DNA from: Gorsachius magnificus
Lineage: Eukaryota > Chordata > Aves > Pelecaniformes > Ardeidae
Reading direction: 5' to 3'
NCBI GenBank assembly: GCA_034008185.1
Contig: CM067084.1
Location: 42,173,099 to 42,237,098, forward strand
DNA length: 64,000 nucleotides
The notes under the pieces were generated by a model. It searched no databases. It had not been told where the DNA came from and saw only the letters and a program-made list of their open reading frames with translations. This document shows, piece after piece, positions 11,260 to 23,400 of the stretch. Position numbers and translations under genes: made by a program. The stretch's first letter is position 1. Every line of letters starts with the position of its first letter.

Positions 11260-14200
11260 GCTTTTTTTAAGTTGAAGTGAGGAAAGAAAAATCCAACAGA
11301 GAAAGCTCAAAGTCTGGACTCAAGGATCCAAGACTGGTGTATAAAAGATCTCACGATCTTTCAAGACTTCATAGATAGATTTACTGTATCTTGCTCTGCC
11401 TAAAAAATGCACAAGAATCTAATGCAAGGTGAGATGCATTAATTGTACAGCATGATTTCTGACTTTTTTATTGTCAGAGTACTTTTGAAATCAGCATCCT
11501 GACCAAAACAAATTCTGTTCTTGTGAACTGAGGTCCATGAGATTAGACGTGTGTTTGGGTGCCTGTCTGGACATTCGAAGCATATCAAATAAAGTGGATG
11601 AAAAATATGCATGGGTATCCACAACTCAGTGTTTTCAAAAGTTCATTATCAGATATTTTTCCATTTTTTTGTGTTTTTAAAATATCTATTAATGTTTACT
11701 GAAATAAAGCAGCTGACTGTAGCAAGTTACGTTTCCTAATGAAAGTAACATAAACATTATGTTCTCAAAGGACATTTTCCCAGCTTTTAGGAATAGTGAC
11801 ACTGGACTGGAAGTTATGATTTTTCTTTTGCCATGTCACTTTTAGGGAAAAGCCATCCTGAAGTAGTTTATCAGATGTAAGAGTATATGTTGAAGGGCAT
11901 AGAAATATAGTCCACGCAGGGTATAGCTTCATGCTAAGATGCATCGTTTCCATTCTAAATTTTAACTAGCAACAACAAAGATTGAAAAAATTACACCGCA
12001 AGAAACACAATGAAGGACATTTTATACAGTATTTAATTTTATATATATATAACTAAACATTATTATATGAACACTCCCTTGGTTAATTTTTGCCCCCAAC
12101 AAATTATGTCCTTTTTATAGTTCGACAAGATCATTTTGTTTCCTTCCGTCTGCTGTCCTCTGTCTCTTACTGCATACCTGAAATGGAAGTGAAATAGTTT
12201 TCTTCTGTACTCATGCTAATATTCTTCCTTTTCCCCTATGTGTAATTTACACAATGTATTTGATAAATGTGTGGTGTGTGTTATTTAAAATTCTGTGATT
12301 GTACCTGGCAATATGTTTCTGAACATTGCCCTTCTTTATGAATATAGTGGTGTTTGCTGCAAACCCAAAGACTACTGTATTAGTCTCTGGTTTTCTACAT
12401 TCAAATAAGAGTTGAAGAGGCTTTAGGAAAATAAGCTACAATCTTACATAATAGTATGCAGTGCTCGTAGCTGAGAGAGCATCTCTCTCTCTAAAACTTC
12501 TGTCATTATAAAATACATTCATGTCTTTCCTGCAAATACCTAAAGTAACAAAATACAGTTAGGTCAAAGGTAAGATTTTGAGAACTTTTAATCAGGAGGA
12601 GGCCCTGGATAATTGACTCTCTATTAAATAAATAAAATCTAATAATATGTACACAATTGGGGGGAAAAGTATTTTGTGTAGAACAGTTCTGCAAGGTGTG
12701 AAGAATTCACTAATTAGAGGATTGGCTGAGTAGTAAAGAACGAGGGTTTGATTCAAGCTTTAATAACTGTGTAAAGAAACAGGAGACTATGAGTAATTGT
12801 TAAAACAGCTTAAATTTTGTGGCGGTGGATTTTTTTTAGGGAGACAAATATTAAGAGCATCAAAACATAAGAATTAACTGCTGTCATCCTTCATCTTTGA
12901 CATTAACAGTGTAATGAGCCTAACGATGAAATCTGAACTATTGTTCTGGTTTAACTATATTAGGATATACCATTAATTATAAAGAATATGTTCTACTAAA
13001 GCTAATAAATGTAAATGATAGTTTTATGAAGTCAGTAGTAATATACAAAATGCATTTTAGACTAATTAATAAATTGTAAGAATAAAGGTTCTATGCAGGG
13101 CAACTTCTTGAGCCTTGGAGGTCGTATTGTAACTGTATACATTTTTCATGTTTAAAATTTAAAAAGTACCCATTACTTGATGTGGGTCAGTGCCTGCTCA
13201 CCATGTGAGGTACGTTTCAATTATCAACAAATGGCCGAAATTCTAAGAATGACTCGAGTCCACAAACGTGTGAAGGCTTTTATTCATTGCACTGTTGTCC
13301 TTTTCTTGGGGTCACGTTGAAGGGTGAATTTTATTTTAAAATGCTGACACGTGAATTCTGAAGATGAGAATTCAATTTAATTTTCATTCAACTTGAAAAA
13401 TTGATTGTTTTGTTTTATTTAATGTAAGCCATTGTCCATCTTAAACTTTATTATAAATTTTAAAAATATATGAATTCCTGAAGACTAAAATTTCTTGGCC
13501 TACTTTCACATATTTGCCATTTTAATGATTCCTCCAATTATTTTACTGGATTAAGGTGTTAGTGTGGCAATTTTATTTGACCTCCACCCCAATAGGCAGG
13601 AGTGGGGAGTAAAGAAGAGGTCGGTCCATTTGTATGTATGTCCAGTCAGATTTTTAATTTTCAGACTAACTACAACAATCCAATGTGAGCATCATTTCCA
13701 CTCCAAATCGAAGGAATGTTTTAGGGTTTGGAGTTTGGGTTTTGGTCTTTGAGGGTTTTTTTCCAGTCTTTAAGGGAATTTAATCTTAGGCCAAACACAA
13801 ATTCATGTCTTGCTTACTTACGCTATTTGGATGCTTAAATCGCCAGTTGGTATTCGTCTTTGTGGCAGTAGGAATTTTAGTCAGTCCTCAATGCAGTGTT
13901 GCCAAGTGGAAGTTAAGAACTCCAGAATCTGTCATAGACTTGCATTAGCTAAAAAAAATGTATTTATAAAGTGTATAAAAAGTATATGAGAAAAAAATTA
14001 GGATTTCTTTTTACTCAAAATATGTGAAATCCTTACTGTCTGTTTAGTGCTTTAGATTTTTTTAGTCTTTATTCTAGAGAAAGCCTTATACTCTTACGCT
14101 CACAGGGGCAATTTCCATTGGAGTCATAGTATTATTCATGTGTCTGAAAGCATTTCTGGGTGAAGGAAATGATCAAAGATATAAGCAAATGGTTCTTTGT

Positions 14201-14699
14201 TATTTTGTCTTCTCCTTTCCCCCCTCTGTTCACTAGAACTTCATGTATATAATTTTACTGAACCTAATAATGGAGCTATAGATGGCAAAAAGTTATATAT
14301 ATCTACTTTGAGAAGAAGCTTGTAGTGCAAGTAAAAATACTTGTCTGTGTCCATCAAGTTCTGCTTCTAAAGAAATTAATAACTTCGGAACCTTCTTTCT
14401 GAAAATACCAGGCTACTGAATGCACAGTGGTTAACAAGAAAATAAAACTTACATGTCTACAAGTTCTAAAATGGGGATGTTACATTGTCTAAAATGCAGG
14501 TGACCTGAATATTCATGGCAGTTATCCCAGTATTTTCATAAATTGTTACACTGTGCAAACATACTTTTTGAGGGAAAAAGGAGAGGAGATCTAAATCTTC
14601 TGTCACATATGTGTGTTGTAAAAGAGAATTTGCTATTGAGGTTCATTGCTTTAGCTAGAAAATAGCTATTTTGGCCTTGCAATAGTTTCTTCTGGTCTG

Positions 14700-15050
14700 G
14701 ATTTCAGCAGCAAGCATCAGCCTTGAAGAATGGGAGTAGTCGTCTTCTTTAGTGCCTCTGCAGCCCTAGTTTGCTGGAGGAATGACATCTCTGTTAGCAT
14801 CTCCATTGCTGCTCCTAGCCGGAACATTGCTCTGTGAGGGTCCTTGATTGGAGTTTCAGGCTGTAACTGGAGAGAAGCATCAGGCCGAGAGGCAGACCAA
14901 GTCCCACATGCAGCCTTGGATGTGAGTGGAGCTCGTGCTCCGTGACACAGGGGGATTTCCCCCTGCCCAGTGGGAAGGAGATACCTAACCCTGTAAGTTA
15001 AGCCTCCCCTTAAGTTGTTTGGATTTATGTCCACGTACATTTGTGAGTGG
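14700..15050. other. Locally GC-raised segment of unknown nature
   Basis: This roughly 350-base patch is clearly less AT-rich than its neighbours and contains a 107-codon minus-strand open frame (15040 to 14717) with no domain I recognise. It has pyrimidine-AG segments on the minus strand that could serve as splice acceptors, but no convincing donor partner. It could be an old repeat, a noncoding exon or a conserved element. Confidence 0.3.
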
Positions 15051-15945
15051 TTTTGTGCCTTGCTATCATTGTGTTTTTATTGGTTTCTTTCTCCGTGATG
15101 AGAAAGGGGTAGATCTGTGTGTCTGAGTGACTGCAGAGTGTCACAAATCTTGTCACTGTACCACATTTGAATGGAAGCCTGATCTGGTTTTGCAATGAGC
15201 AGTCTCAGAGATGAGCATGACTCCATCCAGGTGTCTAGTGCATGTACTTATTCCTTGTTTGAATATTGCAAATTAAATACTATTTAAAACTTTAATGTCA
15301 ACTGCTTTATGTATTTATGTAAATATCCCAGGCTGTATTTAAAAGTGTGTGTGTTTGGAGCAGGTTCCTTTTTGTATTTGCCTATATTCTAATGTTTTGG
15401 TGTGTAGAAGATAAACACTCTGCTCTTACAGCATAGGGCTGTGATGGAAAAGAATGAAGCTTAAGGTAATACTGAAAAAAGTTTTCTTTTAGGATGTCGA
15501 TCAGCTCCCTTTTTTTATGAATATGGATGTAGGTCCATGCACCATAATCATCAACACTTTTATCATCTCTTTTGGTTTCTCTGTAAGAGACTAATAAGGC
15601 AGAATGATGTTTGAAGTAAGGAGAAATTTTCACTCATTACTTTTATATGCATTTTTGTGGTCTTTTCATTGCTCAGTTTGAATAGTCTGAACAATGTAAT
15701 TTATAACAATAGGCTGGAATGACTAAATTATTAGTTGGCCAGCCTGCAGACTGAATTTATGCTCTTCAGAGATGGCAGAATTTTTCAAATCTGTTTCTTT
15801 GCTTTGCGTGCTTTCATAAAGACACACTTCCCATTACCACAGTGATGGTTTTGTAAAAGTAATTTGGAAACTAATTTTTTTTTTTTATATAGAGTTAGCA
15901 AAATAGATTATACCAGTGGTAAACATTTTTGGCTTAGACTTAACT

Positions 15946-15971
15946 GGGGGGGGGGAGGGGAAGGAGGGCGG
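15946..15971 (+). repeat. G-rich tract with G-quadruplex potential
   Basis: A run of ten G is followed by A, four G, AAGGA, three G and CGG. The long first run can supply two G-blocks, so four blocks of three G with short loops are available on the plus strand. Formation is inferred from pattern only. Confidence 0.7.
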
Positions 15972-17118
15972 AAATTGTGAAGGACACTTGCTTTAATCAT
16001 TGATGTGAAAGCAGCCAGAAGAAATTACACTCTCAGAATCTCTAGACTAATGGAACTGTCTGAATGGGTATGCTGTTCTTCCTTTATCTGGTGAGTTGAT
16101 ATTTGGGGTACTGTGCATGGTGTCATTTTTACTGCTTGTGGTTCCCTGTGGAAACAATAAATCGGTAAATATTTTGTATTCAAACAGATACAAAAATGTG
16201 AAGCAAAAAATGAAGTGAAACAGTGAATTCCTTTTCTCAGTAAATTTTCTTGTTTTATTTTTTCCCTTCTACTTCTCTTTCCAAATTCACTTTCTTCTTA
16301 TCATTTGCTGGTTTTCTTTTCCTTAATAGCTGGCATTCCATTTCTTTTTTTTTTCTCTTTTTTTTGTTGGGGTAATGATTCAGCCTGTGTGCCACAGAAA
16401 AGCAGAACAGTAGAAATGCTCTTTTAGCTTCTGATGTAATTAATAATTAATGCAGTTCATATAATGTAATAAATATAATTAGTCAAAATAATTCAAATGA
16501 GATCTTTGGGTTTAACCCAAATAAGTTTCCAGTTAAATAAGAAGAAAAATACCGTTAAAGCATTTATGTCAACTTTAACATCTGTAGTTCCATAGCTCTT
16601 AAACAACAAGGTGATAATAATCCTAGTAGCTTTGACTGTGAAGAACAGTCACCGTTAAATCTCTTCTTTCTTGATGCTTCGAGTTAGTTACGTCTCAGAT
16701 TTGTCAGTCCATGGTACTGGGATGCATCCAGGCAGGATTCAGCCTGCTGGTTCCAGCCTAGCAATTTGAATCACTAGGGGTACAGTTGCTTTACAACACT
16801 CAGCCACTTTTTCAGACACCTTTATCGTGACTCAGTCTGTTCAGTGCTTTGTTACATCATGTCTGGGTGATGAGTCTGGGACATCGATCAAGGGGAACAG
16901 AGAGAACTTTCCAGCGTGGTCACAACCAGGTTCTTGGTTTCTCAGCTTTGATTTCTTTCACACATGCTAGGCCTGATTGAGATGACAGTGAAAACTAGTG
17001 GGTCAGCATCAGGTGTCAAATCGCATATGTGAACAATATTGTCAGGCAGAAAATAACCTCAGTGAAGTATCTTGGTTCCTAGTGAACAGCTATACAAGTG
17101 CTAATGAAATTCTGCATA

Positions 17119-17152
17119 GTGCATAGGCTTGTAAAGTGCATACGCTTGTAAA
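17119..17152. repeat. 17-bp tandem duplication
   Basis: Two adjacent 17-base copies, GTGCATAGGCTTGTAAA and GTGCATACGCTTGTAAA, differ at one position. It looks like a local replication-slippage duplication with no evident function. Confidence 0.95.
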
Positions 17153-18593
17153 GTGAAAGTAACGTTGTGATTTGGGAATCATGATGGTTCTTCTGTCTGA
17201 TCAGACCAACTGGCCAAATGTTACTCGACACATCTGTCACACGAGACAAAGCCTTCAGTTGTTTTGTTTCTATATCAGGTCCTTCAGCACGTTCACAATC
17301 TGGTACCAGGAGATGAGTTCCTTTGCCCGGGCTGTGATGCAGTGTAATGTCTGAGGTTATGCTGAATGAACTAGACTTGGCGGACTAAAGGACTAGAACG
17401 ATGACATTTCAACAGAGAAATGGGCTGTTGTAAATGCCTTGTGACAGTTTCAGCTATTTTGTTCATGTAATCTCTTACATATTAAAGGGAGAAGACGAGG
17501 AATTCCTTTCACATATGTACTGTCATTTCACTCAATTTAAACTGCAGTATTTGAGCATTCTCTGTGCACGTTTGCAGTGAATGCGAGGTGTAGTCAATTC
17601 CAACACAGAGAAAGGGATGAACGTAGAAATGATTCTTAGGGGTGAGAGGCAGTTGTGACTCTAATTTCTTCTCGTGCGTTAACTTGTTCTGTTATTCAAC
17701 TCTGATACTCTGGAATTATACAGAAGCTGCATGGAAGGATAGGGAAAGATTTAAAAATAACGCAGAGGAAATTTTTTCTGCTTTGCTGTCTCGCTTATGG
17801 TGTTTGCGGAAGGCCAGGTCTTTTTGAATTGAAATCTCCATGCTTGTATGTCTGTGCAACCTAAGGTAGGGGCTAAGGAGAGAAAAGTAGTGGAAAAGAG
17901 CACAGCAACATGTCTGCAATTTCTCTACTCCTGAGTTTCCCCTCCTCTGTTGGTACTACTGCGGATGTGCAGAATTTGATGAAAATAGGTAGTAGTTCAG
18001 ATAAGAGGGAGCAGAATGGTGGAAGATGGAATTTATTTCTGATTGTAGATAGTGCATCCCTCTGCAAATTCACATCTTTATATTAAAATAATGTTTACAA
18101 ACTATGCATAAACTGATATGTTGCCCAAGACAGTATACATCTTCATATGCAAAGCAAGAAGAAACATGCAATGAATGCATTCCGTGAGAGGATTGTCAGC
18201 ATTATATTTTGACAAGTCTGCATGTTTGTATGTGTTTGCATATGTATGTCCATTCATATTTAAAAAATACTTTAAATGAGTACTAAATTCTTACCACTGA
18301 GTCCTCAGTTACTTTTGGTTTTCTAGGAAGGTAGTGGACAGTTTTACCACTTAATTTCTGGGTGAACATTGACCTGATGTGTCCACATATTCAACACATG
18401 TAGGAGCAGGTCCTCAGCTGAGGTACTTGCTAATTCTAATGAGTCAGTGGAGCTATAGCAGTTATTTATGTATCAGCTATAAATAACCTATAAAATGGCT
18501 CCTCTTCTTTTCCTGAGAATTTTTGCGCCCTTTTCCCATGCATCTTTCTTCTGCCTAGCCAGTACAGAATCACAGTCTTAAAATGTTTACAGC

Positions 18594-18612
18594 TGTTTAT
18601 TTATTTATTTAT
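18594..18612. repeat. Short (TTTA)n microsatellite
   Basis: About four to five TTTA units in a row, flanked by ordinary AT-rich sequence. Confidence 0.85.
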
Positions 18613-20198
18613 GAATTCTATATAAATGGTTGTGCTCTAGGTGTAACTATCTAAATATCCGATAAGTCCATAGAAGTTTTAAAGCAAAGTTGGGAATGAG
18701 GATCCATTTTGATATAATTTGCTGATCAAGCCTGCTTTGAATTTTTCCATTCCTCTATTCCAAATGAAGCCTCTTGTGATATATTGTCACCCTTTTTTTA
18801 TTAATAATGTTTCATCATTGATGTTTATCTGGATTTCGTTTATTGCAACTGAGAGCAGAATTCAGCCTTGTTATTGAGGGGATCTGAGCAAAAGTTATTG
18901 TGCTTTTTTTTTTTCTATTAGGACAGATCCTCTAACTCTGAGTGAACTACCTTGAATTTTACCCACTGAGATTAAAAAGAAAAATATAATATTTTAAGAA
19001 ATTTTACAGTCAAGGTTTAAAATTTCCTTTCTGTCCTCTCTTACTGAACTAATTCTAACACACACAAGAAAGCAATCTAATGTTAATTAAGATATTGGGA
19101 TGTAGGAATTCATACTTCATAACAGAAAGTGGAATAGAGTCCTTTTTCCTGAGGACTTTCAAGACAGATGTTAGATGCTAATGAATCTAATGAAGATATG
19201 CTTCAGTCTTTGAAGATATGAACATAAAATGCATTTGTATATGTCAAAGAGTTGGGAAAATAAAATTTAAGTAGATCTTCATCAGGAATCAAACATCAGG
19301 AATGAACCATGTTTTTAGGTTGTATTTCAAGATAAGCTTTTTACTCAAAGAATGAAATGAGAGTATAAAAATGTCATACTACAGAGAAGATAAAATAGGA
19401 TGAACTCTGCTGGCCCTATCCTATCCAAGGTAATTATGCAATTAATCAGGGTTTGCATTTCTACAGATGATATGTCTGTGATCCAAAATGGCAAAAATGT
19501 TTTGTAAACATTAAATGATTTCTCCTTGTTGTTAAACCTTTGTTCTTGTGCCATGCCTAAAAACAGTAGTCTGGCATAGTCAGGGATTAGGCATGACGAA
19601 CACTCCTGAAAAGGGCAAGGAAGCTTTCTGTAGTTGAGCCATAGTTAAAACAATTGGAATTTTTCTGAAATCCTGCAATTTATTTCACCACTTCTCTGAA
19701 GAGTTTCAAAGGGGCCTTCACTGGCCACCAGTCATTAGGTTTGTATCTGAGAAAAGTAATAATCCCACCAAAGTCTTCCAAGCACTGGAATCTGTACCCC
19801 GTGTTACATTACAGCGGTGAAAACTTGAGTATGTCACACACTGTATAGGGTACATTAATTATGTAGTGACTCAAAGGAAGCAGCACAAGATGAAATATCT
19901 GCGAGTGTGGGATAGCCTTCACTGTTCCTGAGTAAGGCCTCATGCTGTTAATTGGGAACATCAAATTTACTAATTTTTTCAGTTTCTCAGTGTTCTTTAT
20001 GAACCACTGGTTTATTTGGCCTTTGAAAGATTTCTAATATGTTTCTCCTGCATAGTTGTACAATTAGAAAAGTCTTAAATAAATAAACAGGAGGTCAGTG
20101 AAAGGCAAAACCTCTTGAATATAAATATTAAATTTCGTTTGTTGATTTAAAAAGTAAACCACCTTAGAAAGACATATTCATTGCATTTGCGTCATTAC

Positions 20199-20251
20199 CT
20201 TTGCCTTGGAGCTCGTAAGGAGGTGGTAGCAATGGGTCCCAAGAGAGGCCC
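20199..20251 (-). other. Candidate internal exon, 53 nt, host gene unknown
   Basis: On the minus strand a strong polypyrimidine tract and acceptor (CTTCCTTCTACTCTCCCACAG) immediately precede a 53-base GC-rich segment that ends in CAAAG followed by a GTAATG donor. All three reading frames are open; one contains PPPY, a WW-domain ligand type. The phase fits the other minus-strand candidate at 34640-34760 through the PPPY frame, but this would happen by chance one time in three. No protein match is recognised. It could be a real short exon, a noncoding-RNA exon or coincidence. Confidence 0.25.
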
Positions 20252-21674
20252 CTGTGGGAGAGTAGAAGGAAGCAAATTGGGCATATGTTCAGAAATGGTG
20301 AACTGTTAACACATGTGAAAAACGTGTTTTCCGGTGCACGTGAATGAGAGAGTCTTCCATGTTCTGTGAGGTGCTTGTTTGCCGCCTCCCTCCGCAGGCT
20401 GCTCTGTGGCCAGGGTTTCACAAACAGCCAAGCAGAGAGCAGCAGTAGAAAACCTCTGGTTCGAAAGTCACCACCACTAATAGTGCAACTTAATGCACGA
20501 AAATCCTTAGTGACATATTTTAATGTTCTTATCCATGTGCTTTCTGTTCATAACTGGAAAAATAAGTAAAACACTGTGCTACTGCTATTCTGTGCAAGTG
20601 AATCCCATGACAATGGAGTCCACCTGCTGTTTCTCCAGATAAGAAGTCTGGAAACAATCTAGAAACCCATGCCAGCTGTGAAAGGAGGCTTTTCAAAGAA
20701 ACTAAAAGAAAATTTGTAGCTACCAGAAAAAATAAAAGAAAAGGCAACAGACAAATCTTATTTCAAGTATAATCAAAGAAGGTGATTGAAAGAAGGTTAA
20801 AAAAAAAAAACCAAAACCAGCTGAAGTTCTGATTTGCATGTTACTGTGCTTGTATCAAAATAAATGATAGAACAGTAATGAAAAATTCTAGTAGGTACTT
20901 ATAGATGAGAATAAGAAGTGCTTTCTGTCTAAAATAAGAATACTTGCTTGCTCCTATCTTTAACTTAAAGGATTTGGGTGCTATTACACATGCTGCTACA
21001 TTGAACTGTCCCAGGCCAGGGGCTTTTTGCTGTTTCGTTTTCCCTGAAAGCAAGCCTCGAGTATCTAAAAATTCAGCAATAGAGAGGGAAAAGTAGAAAA
21101 CCACAAATAAACGTATGTGTCAGATTGCATATAGTTTGCATTTTCCCATAGGCCATCAAGGGTAGGCTGTTTTCAGTTTCTGTTACAGAAAATGAGAAAG
21201 CACCATACGTTCTCTCGAGCAGAAGATCCTCCTGTGACCCACCGGAGTCAGAGCTGACAGCCTGTCCTGCTGTTCAGCTGCGTTGCCTCCTCTCCAGAGT
21301 GAACGTGCGTGTCCTCCTAAAGCAGAGCAGACACCCGGCTTTCCCACTGGGAGTCTATTACCATATTGCCCTATATTGTCTTTGTTTCTGATGATGTTCT
21401 GTTCAAACACTGCCTACTGTGAAAGCAGGTGCTCTGCTCTCAACAGCACCTTTCCCATGGGATTCCCATCTTCACAAGTATAATGCTCCAGGAGGCGTCG
21501 CTCCCCTGTTTCAGTTAATGGGTCGTGGTTTTCACTTTTAAGTGCCTGCAGCTCTTTACTGCTTCATATTCTGATGTGTGCATAAGGCTGAAAGAGAACA
21601 GCTTTAGCCCTTTTCTCTTTTCCACTAATCTCTAAACTATTCTTCATTAATACTCTGTATAAGTCTTGAAAATT

Positions 21675-21689
21675 AAAAAAAAAAAAAAA
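21675..21689. repeat. Poly-A tract, 15 bases
   Basis: A homopolymer of 15 A inside AT-rich DNA with no recognised retrotransposon upstream. Confidence 0.95.
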
Positions 21690-22689
21690 GTTAGTCACCA
21701 AAGCAGGAGAGCCCCAAGCTTTGTTTAAAAACTTCATTGCAGTATCTTCATAATTTTTCTCATAACAGCCCTTTTATATGTGTTCTGGTAGATTTGCTGT
21801 AGTGTTTATGTGTGTTTGGTGGCAGGTTCTGATTCCATTTACAAGTTCTCTTCTCCCTTCCTGGCTTCTAAGCTATTGCATGCTTTTCTGAATTTTTTAT
21901 CTTTGTGGGTTCTTCTCTGAAGGAGAGATGAAATATATTTCAGTGCCTAGCAGAATTTGCAAGTATTTGCATCTGCTCTTCTGAGTACTAACACAATGTT
22001 AGGAAATGTTAGGAAAGTGAGTGCTACAAGAGTATAAAATTCGTAAGGATTAATGTGAGTCAACTGTAAGGCACGTGTTTGCTTATTTGATGCTTTCGTA
22101 CATGTACTTGCAAATATGTACTACCATTTGTGCCAAACATCATGTTGTATTTACCAAAACTGAGTTCACAAACACAGCCTCTTAACCAGATTGTGTACAT
22201 CTATTTAAAAGGGCCTGTGCAATCCTTTAAAAATATTGATGTACAAAATGGAGTAGTTTTTCAAAATGTGTTTTTCTTGTGGTTCTATCTTTATTTTGTA
22301 TTTTTGTTGTTCTTTTTTTCACCCTCAACCCAAGTCTCACTCATGGCTGTTTTCTTAGTTTTCACATTCAGACTTTATCCTAGCCAATTCCTTGCTGCAG
22401 AATCTCAGTATCTGTGAGTCTGATCTGGGGTATCCTATGTTGTGCTTCACGATTGTGTTGAAATCTTTCTTTGATAACTATGAATCTTATGGTGCTTTTT
22501 CTCATGAGCAGCTGTAGACTAAGATTGTGAATGAATCCAAATCCCTGTATTCTTAATTTTGTGTTGCTAAATCTGTGTGCTTGATTTTGACTTTAAAAAA
22601 ATTATATCTGTGTCTCTTTATATAGAGGGAAAACAAGAACTGAAGTTAGGCCTATATCATAAGGCTTTAATGTTCTGAAATGTTTGTGG

Positions 22690-23400
22690 CTATCAGGCAA
22701 CGCTCATTACAAGAAAGTCCTAGGACATCATGTCAAATAACCTTGCTAAAAGCCAGGATGGACTGCATTTCTACAGTGTCTCAGCCAGTTGGTAGTTAAC
22801 CTGTTTGAGAAGAAAACTGAATTGTTCGTGATAGTTTTCTATTGGCATACTTGTGGTGGTGTTTTCTCATCTTGTCCTTTTGTAGGTGCTCATGGGTTTT
22901 TTTTTCTATCATTGTTTCTGGTTTGACTTTTCTTTTTCTTTTGCTCCAGTATTTTTCTGGGGCTTGAATCTATTTGGACTGATCTACAGATTCTCGGGTC
23001 CTCAATTTTCTTCCATTTTATAAAAATAGGTACCACATTTGCCCTTTTCCAGTCCTCAGGGATGCTTTTCCTCTATAAGTTCACAGTGATGGTGTAGAGA
23101 TTGCTTCAGATGCTTACTCCGTTACTCTAGGGTGCATTTCATCAAGTGCTGTGGGCTGGGCTGGCCCTTCTGTCCCTAAATTAAGGTTAATCTTGTTGAG
23201 TAGCTATACATACTTAAATGTTCTTATGAATATTCTTTTTTTATTCAAGTCTCCTTGAGTCACAAAGATCTCCTTAAAGCTGTTGCATTATGTCCCTTAT
23301 GTCACAGTGCCTCTCCACCGCATCAGGTTAGATTTTCAGAAAAGCATTTAATGTTCCTTTCTAGCAACTTTCACCCTTGCTTTAAAGTCTGTGGTTTTCT
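22690..23400 (-). mobile_element. Ancient CR1/L3-like LINE fragment (reverse transcriptase part)
   Basis: This is a highly decayed piece of an old amniote CR1/L3-type LINE on the minus strand. Landmarks read on the plus strand, in the order expected for the reverse complement of the RT region, are CCTTGCTAAAAGCCAGGATGG (22743-22763), a degenerate block near 22865-22960, the well preserved GCCCTTTTCCAGTCCTCAGG at 23041-23060, and GGGTGCATTTCATCAAGTGC near 23131-23150. The corresponding part of the young CR1 at the left edge is GCCAACCTCCAGTCATCTGG at 991-1010, so the two are homologous but of very different age. It is full of small indels and has no usable open frame. Both boundaries are approximate; the right one could lie anywhere between 23170 and 23400. 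Confidence 0.75.

Larger units (their letters stand above)
3986..14699. other. AT-rich DNA, no recognised gene
   Basis: I found no protein family, RNA gene or mobile element here. Open frames are short and lack recognisable domains. Short simple repeats occur, such as a TATG-rich stretch near 4600-4630, a 21-base poly-A at 8790-8810, an A-rich (CAAA)n tract at 11191-11259 and a short AT run near 12041. The part around 10080-10440 is less AT-rich than its surroundings and could be a conserved noncoding element, but this cannot be judged from one sequence. The region is compatible with an intron or intergenic DNA. Confidence 0.6.
15051..22689. other. AT-rich DNA, no recognised gene
   Basis: No gene family or RNA gene was recognised. 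It contains a G-rich tract (15946-15971), a 17-bp tandem duplication (17119-17152), a short TTTA microsatellite (18594-18612), a 15-base poly-A (21675-21689) and one exon-like segment on the minus strand (20199-20251), which is listed separately. Confidence 0.6.

Noticed and set aside
10686..11270. 194-codon plus-strand open frame, the longest outside the CR1 element
   Set aside because: No domain or family resemblance, no splice or promoter context, and its last quarter is a translated CAAA-type low-complexity tract. Best explained as chance.
11345..11362. AAAGATC/GATCTTT inverted repeat with a 4-base loop
   Set aside because: Seven-base arms in AT-rich DNA are expected by chance many times in 64 kb.
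13723..13757. TTAGGG/TTTGGG-like stretch considered as an interstitial telomeric repeat
   Set aside because: Only one exact TTAGGG unit is present; the rest is irregular GT-rich sequence.
20459..20469. GGTTCGAA sequence resembling a tRNA T-loop
   Set aside because: No matching acceptor, D-arm or anticodon arm can be folded around it.
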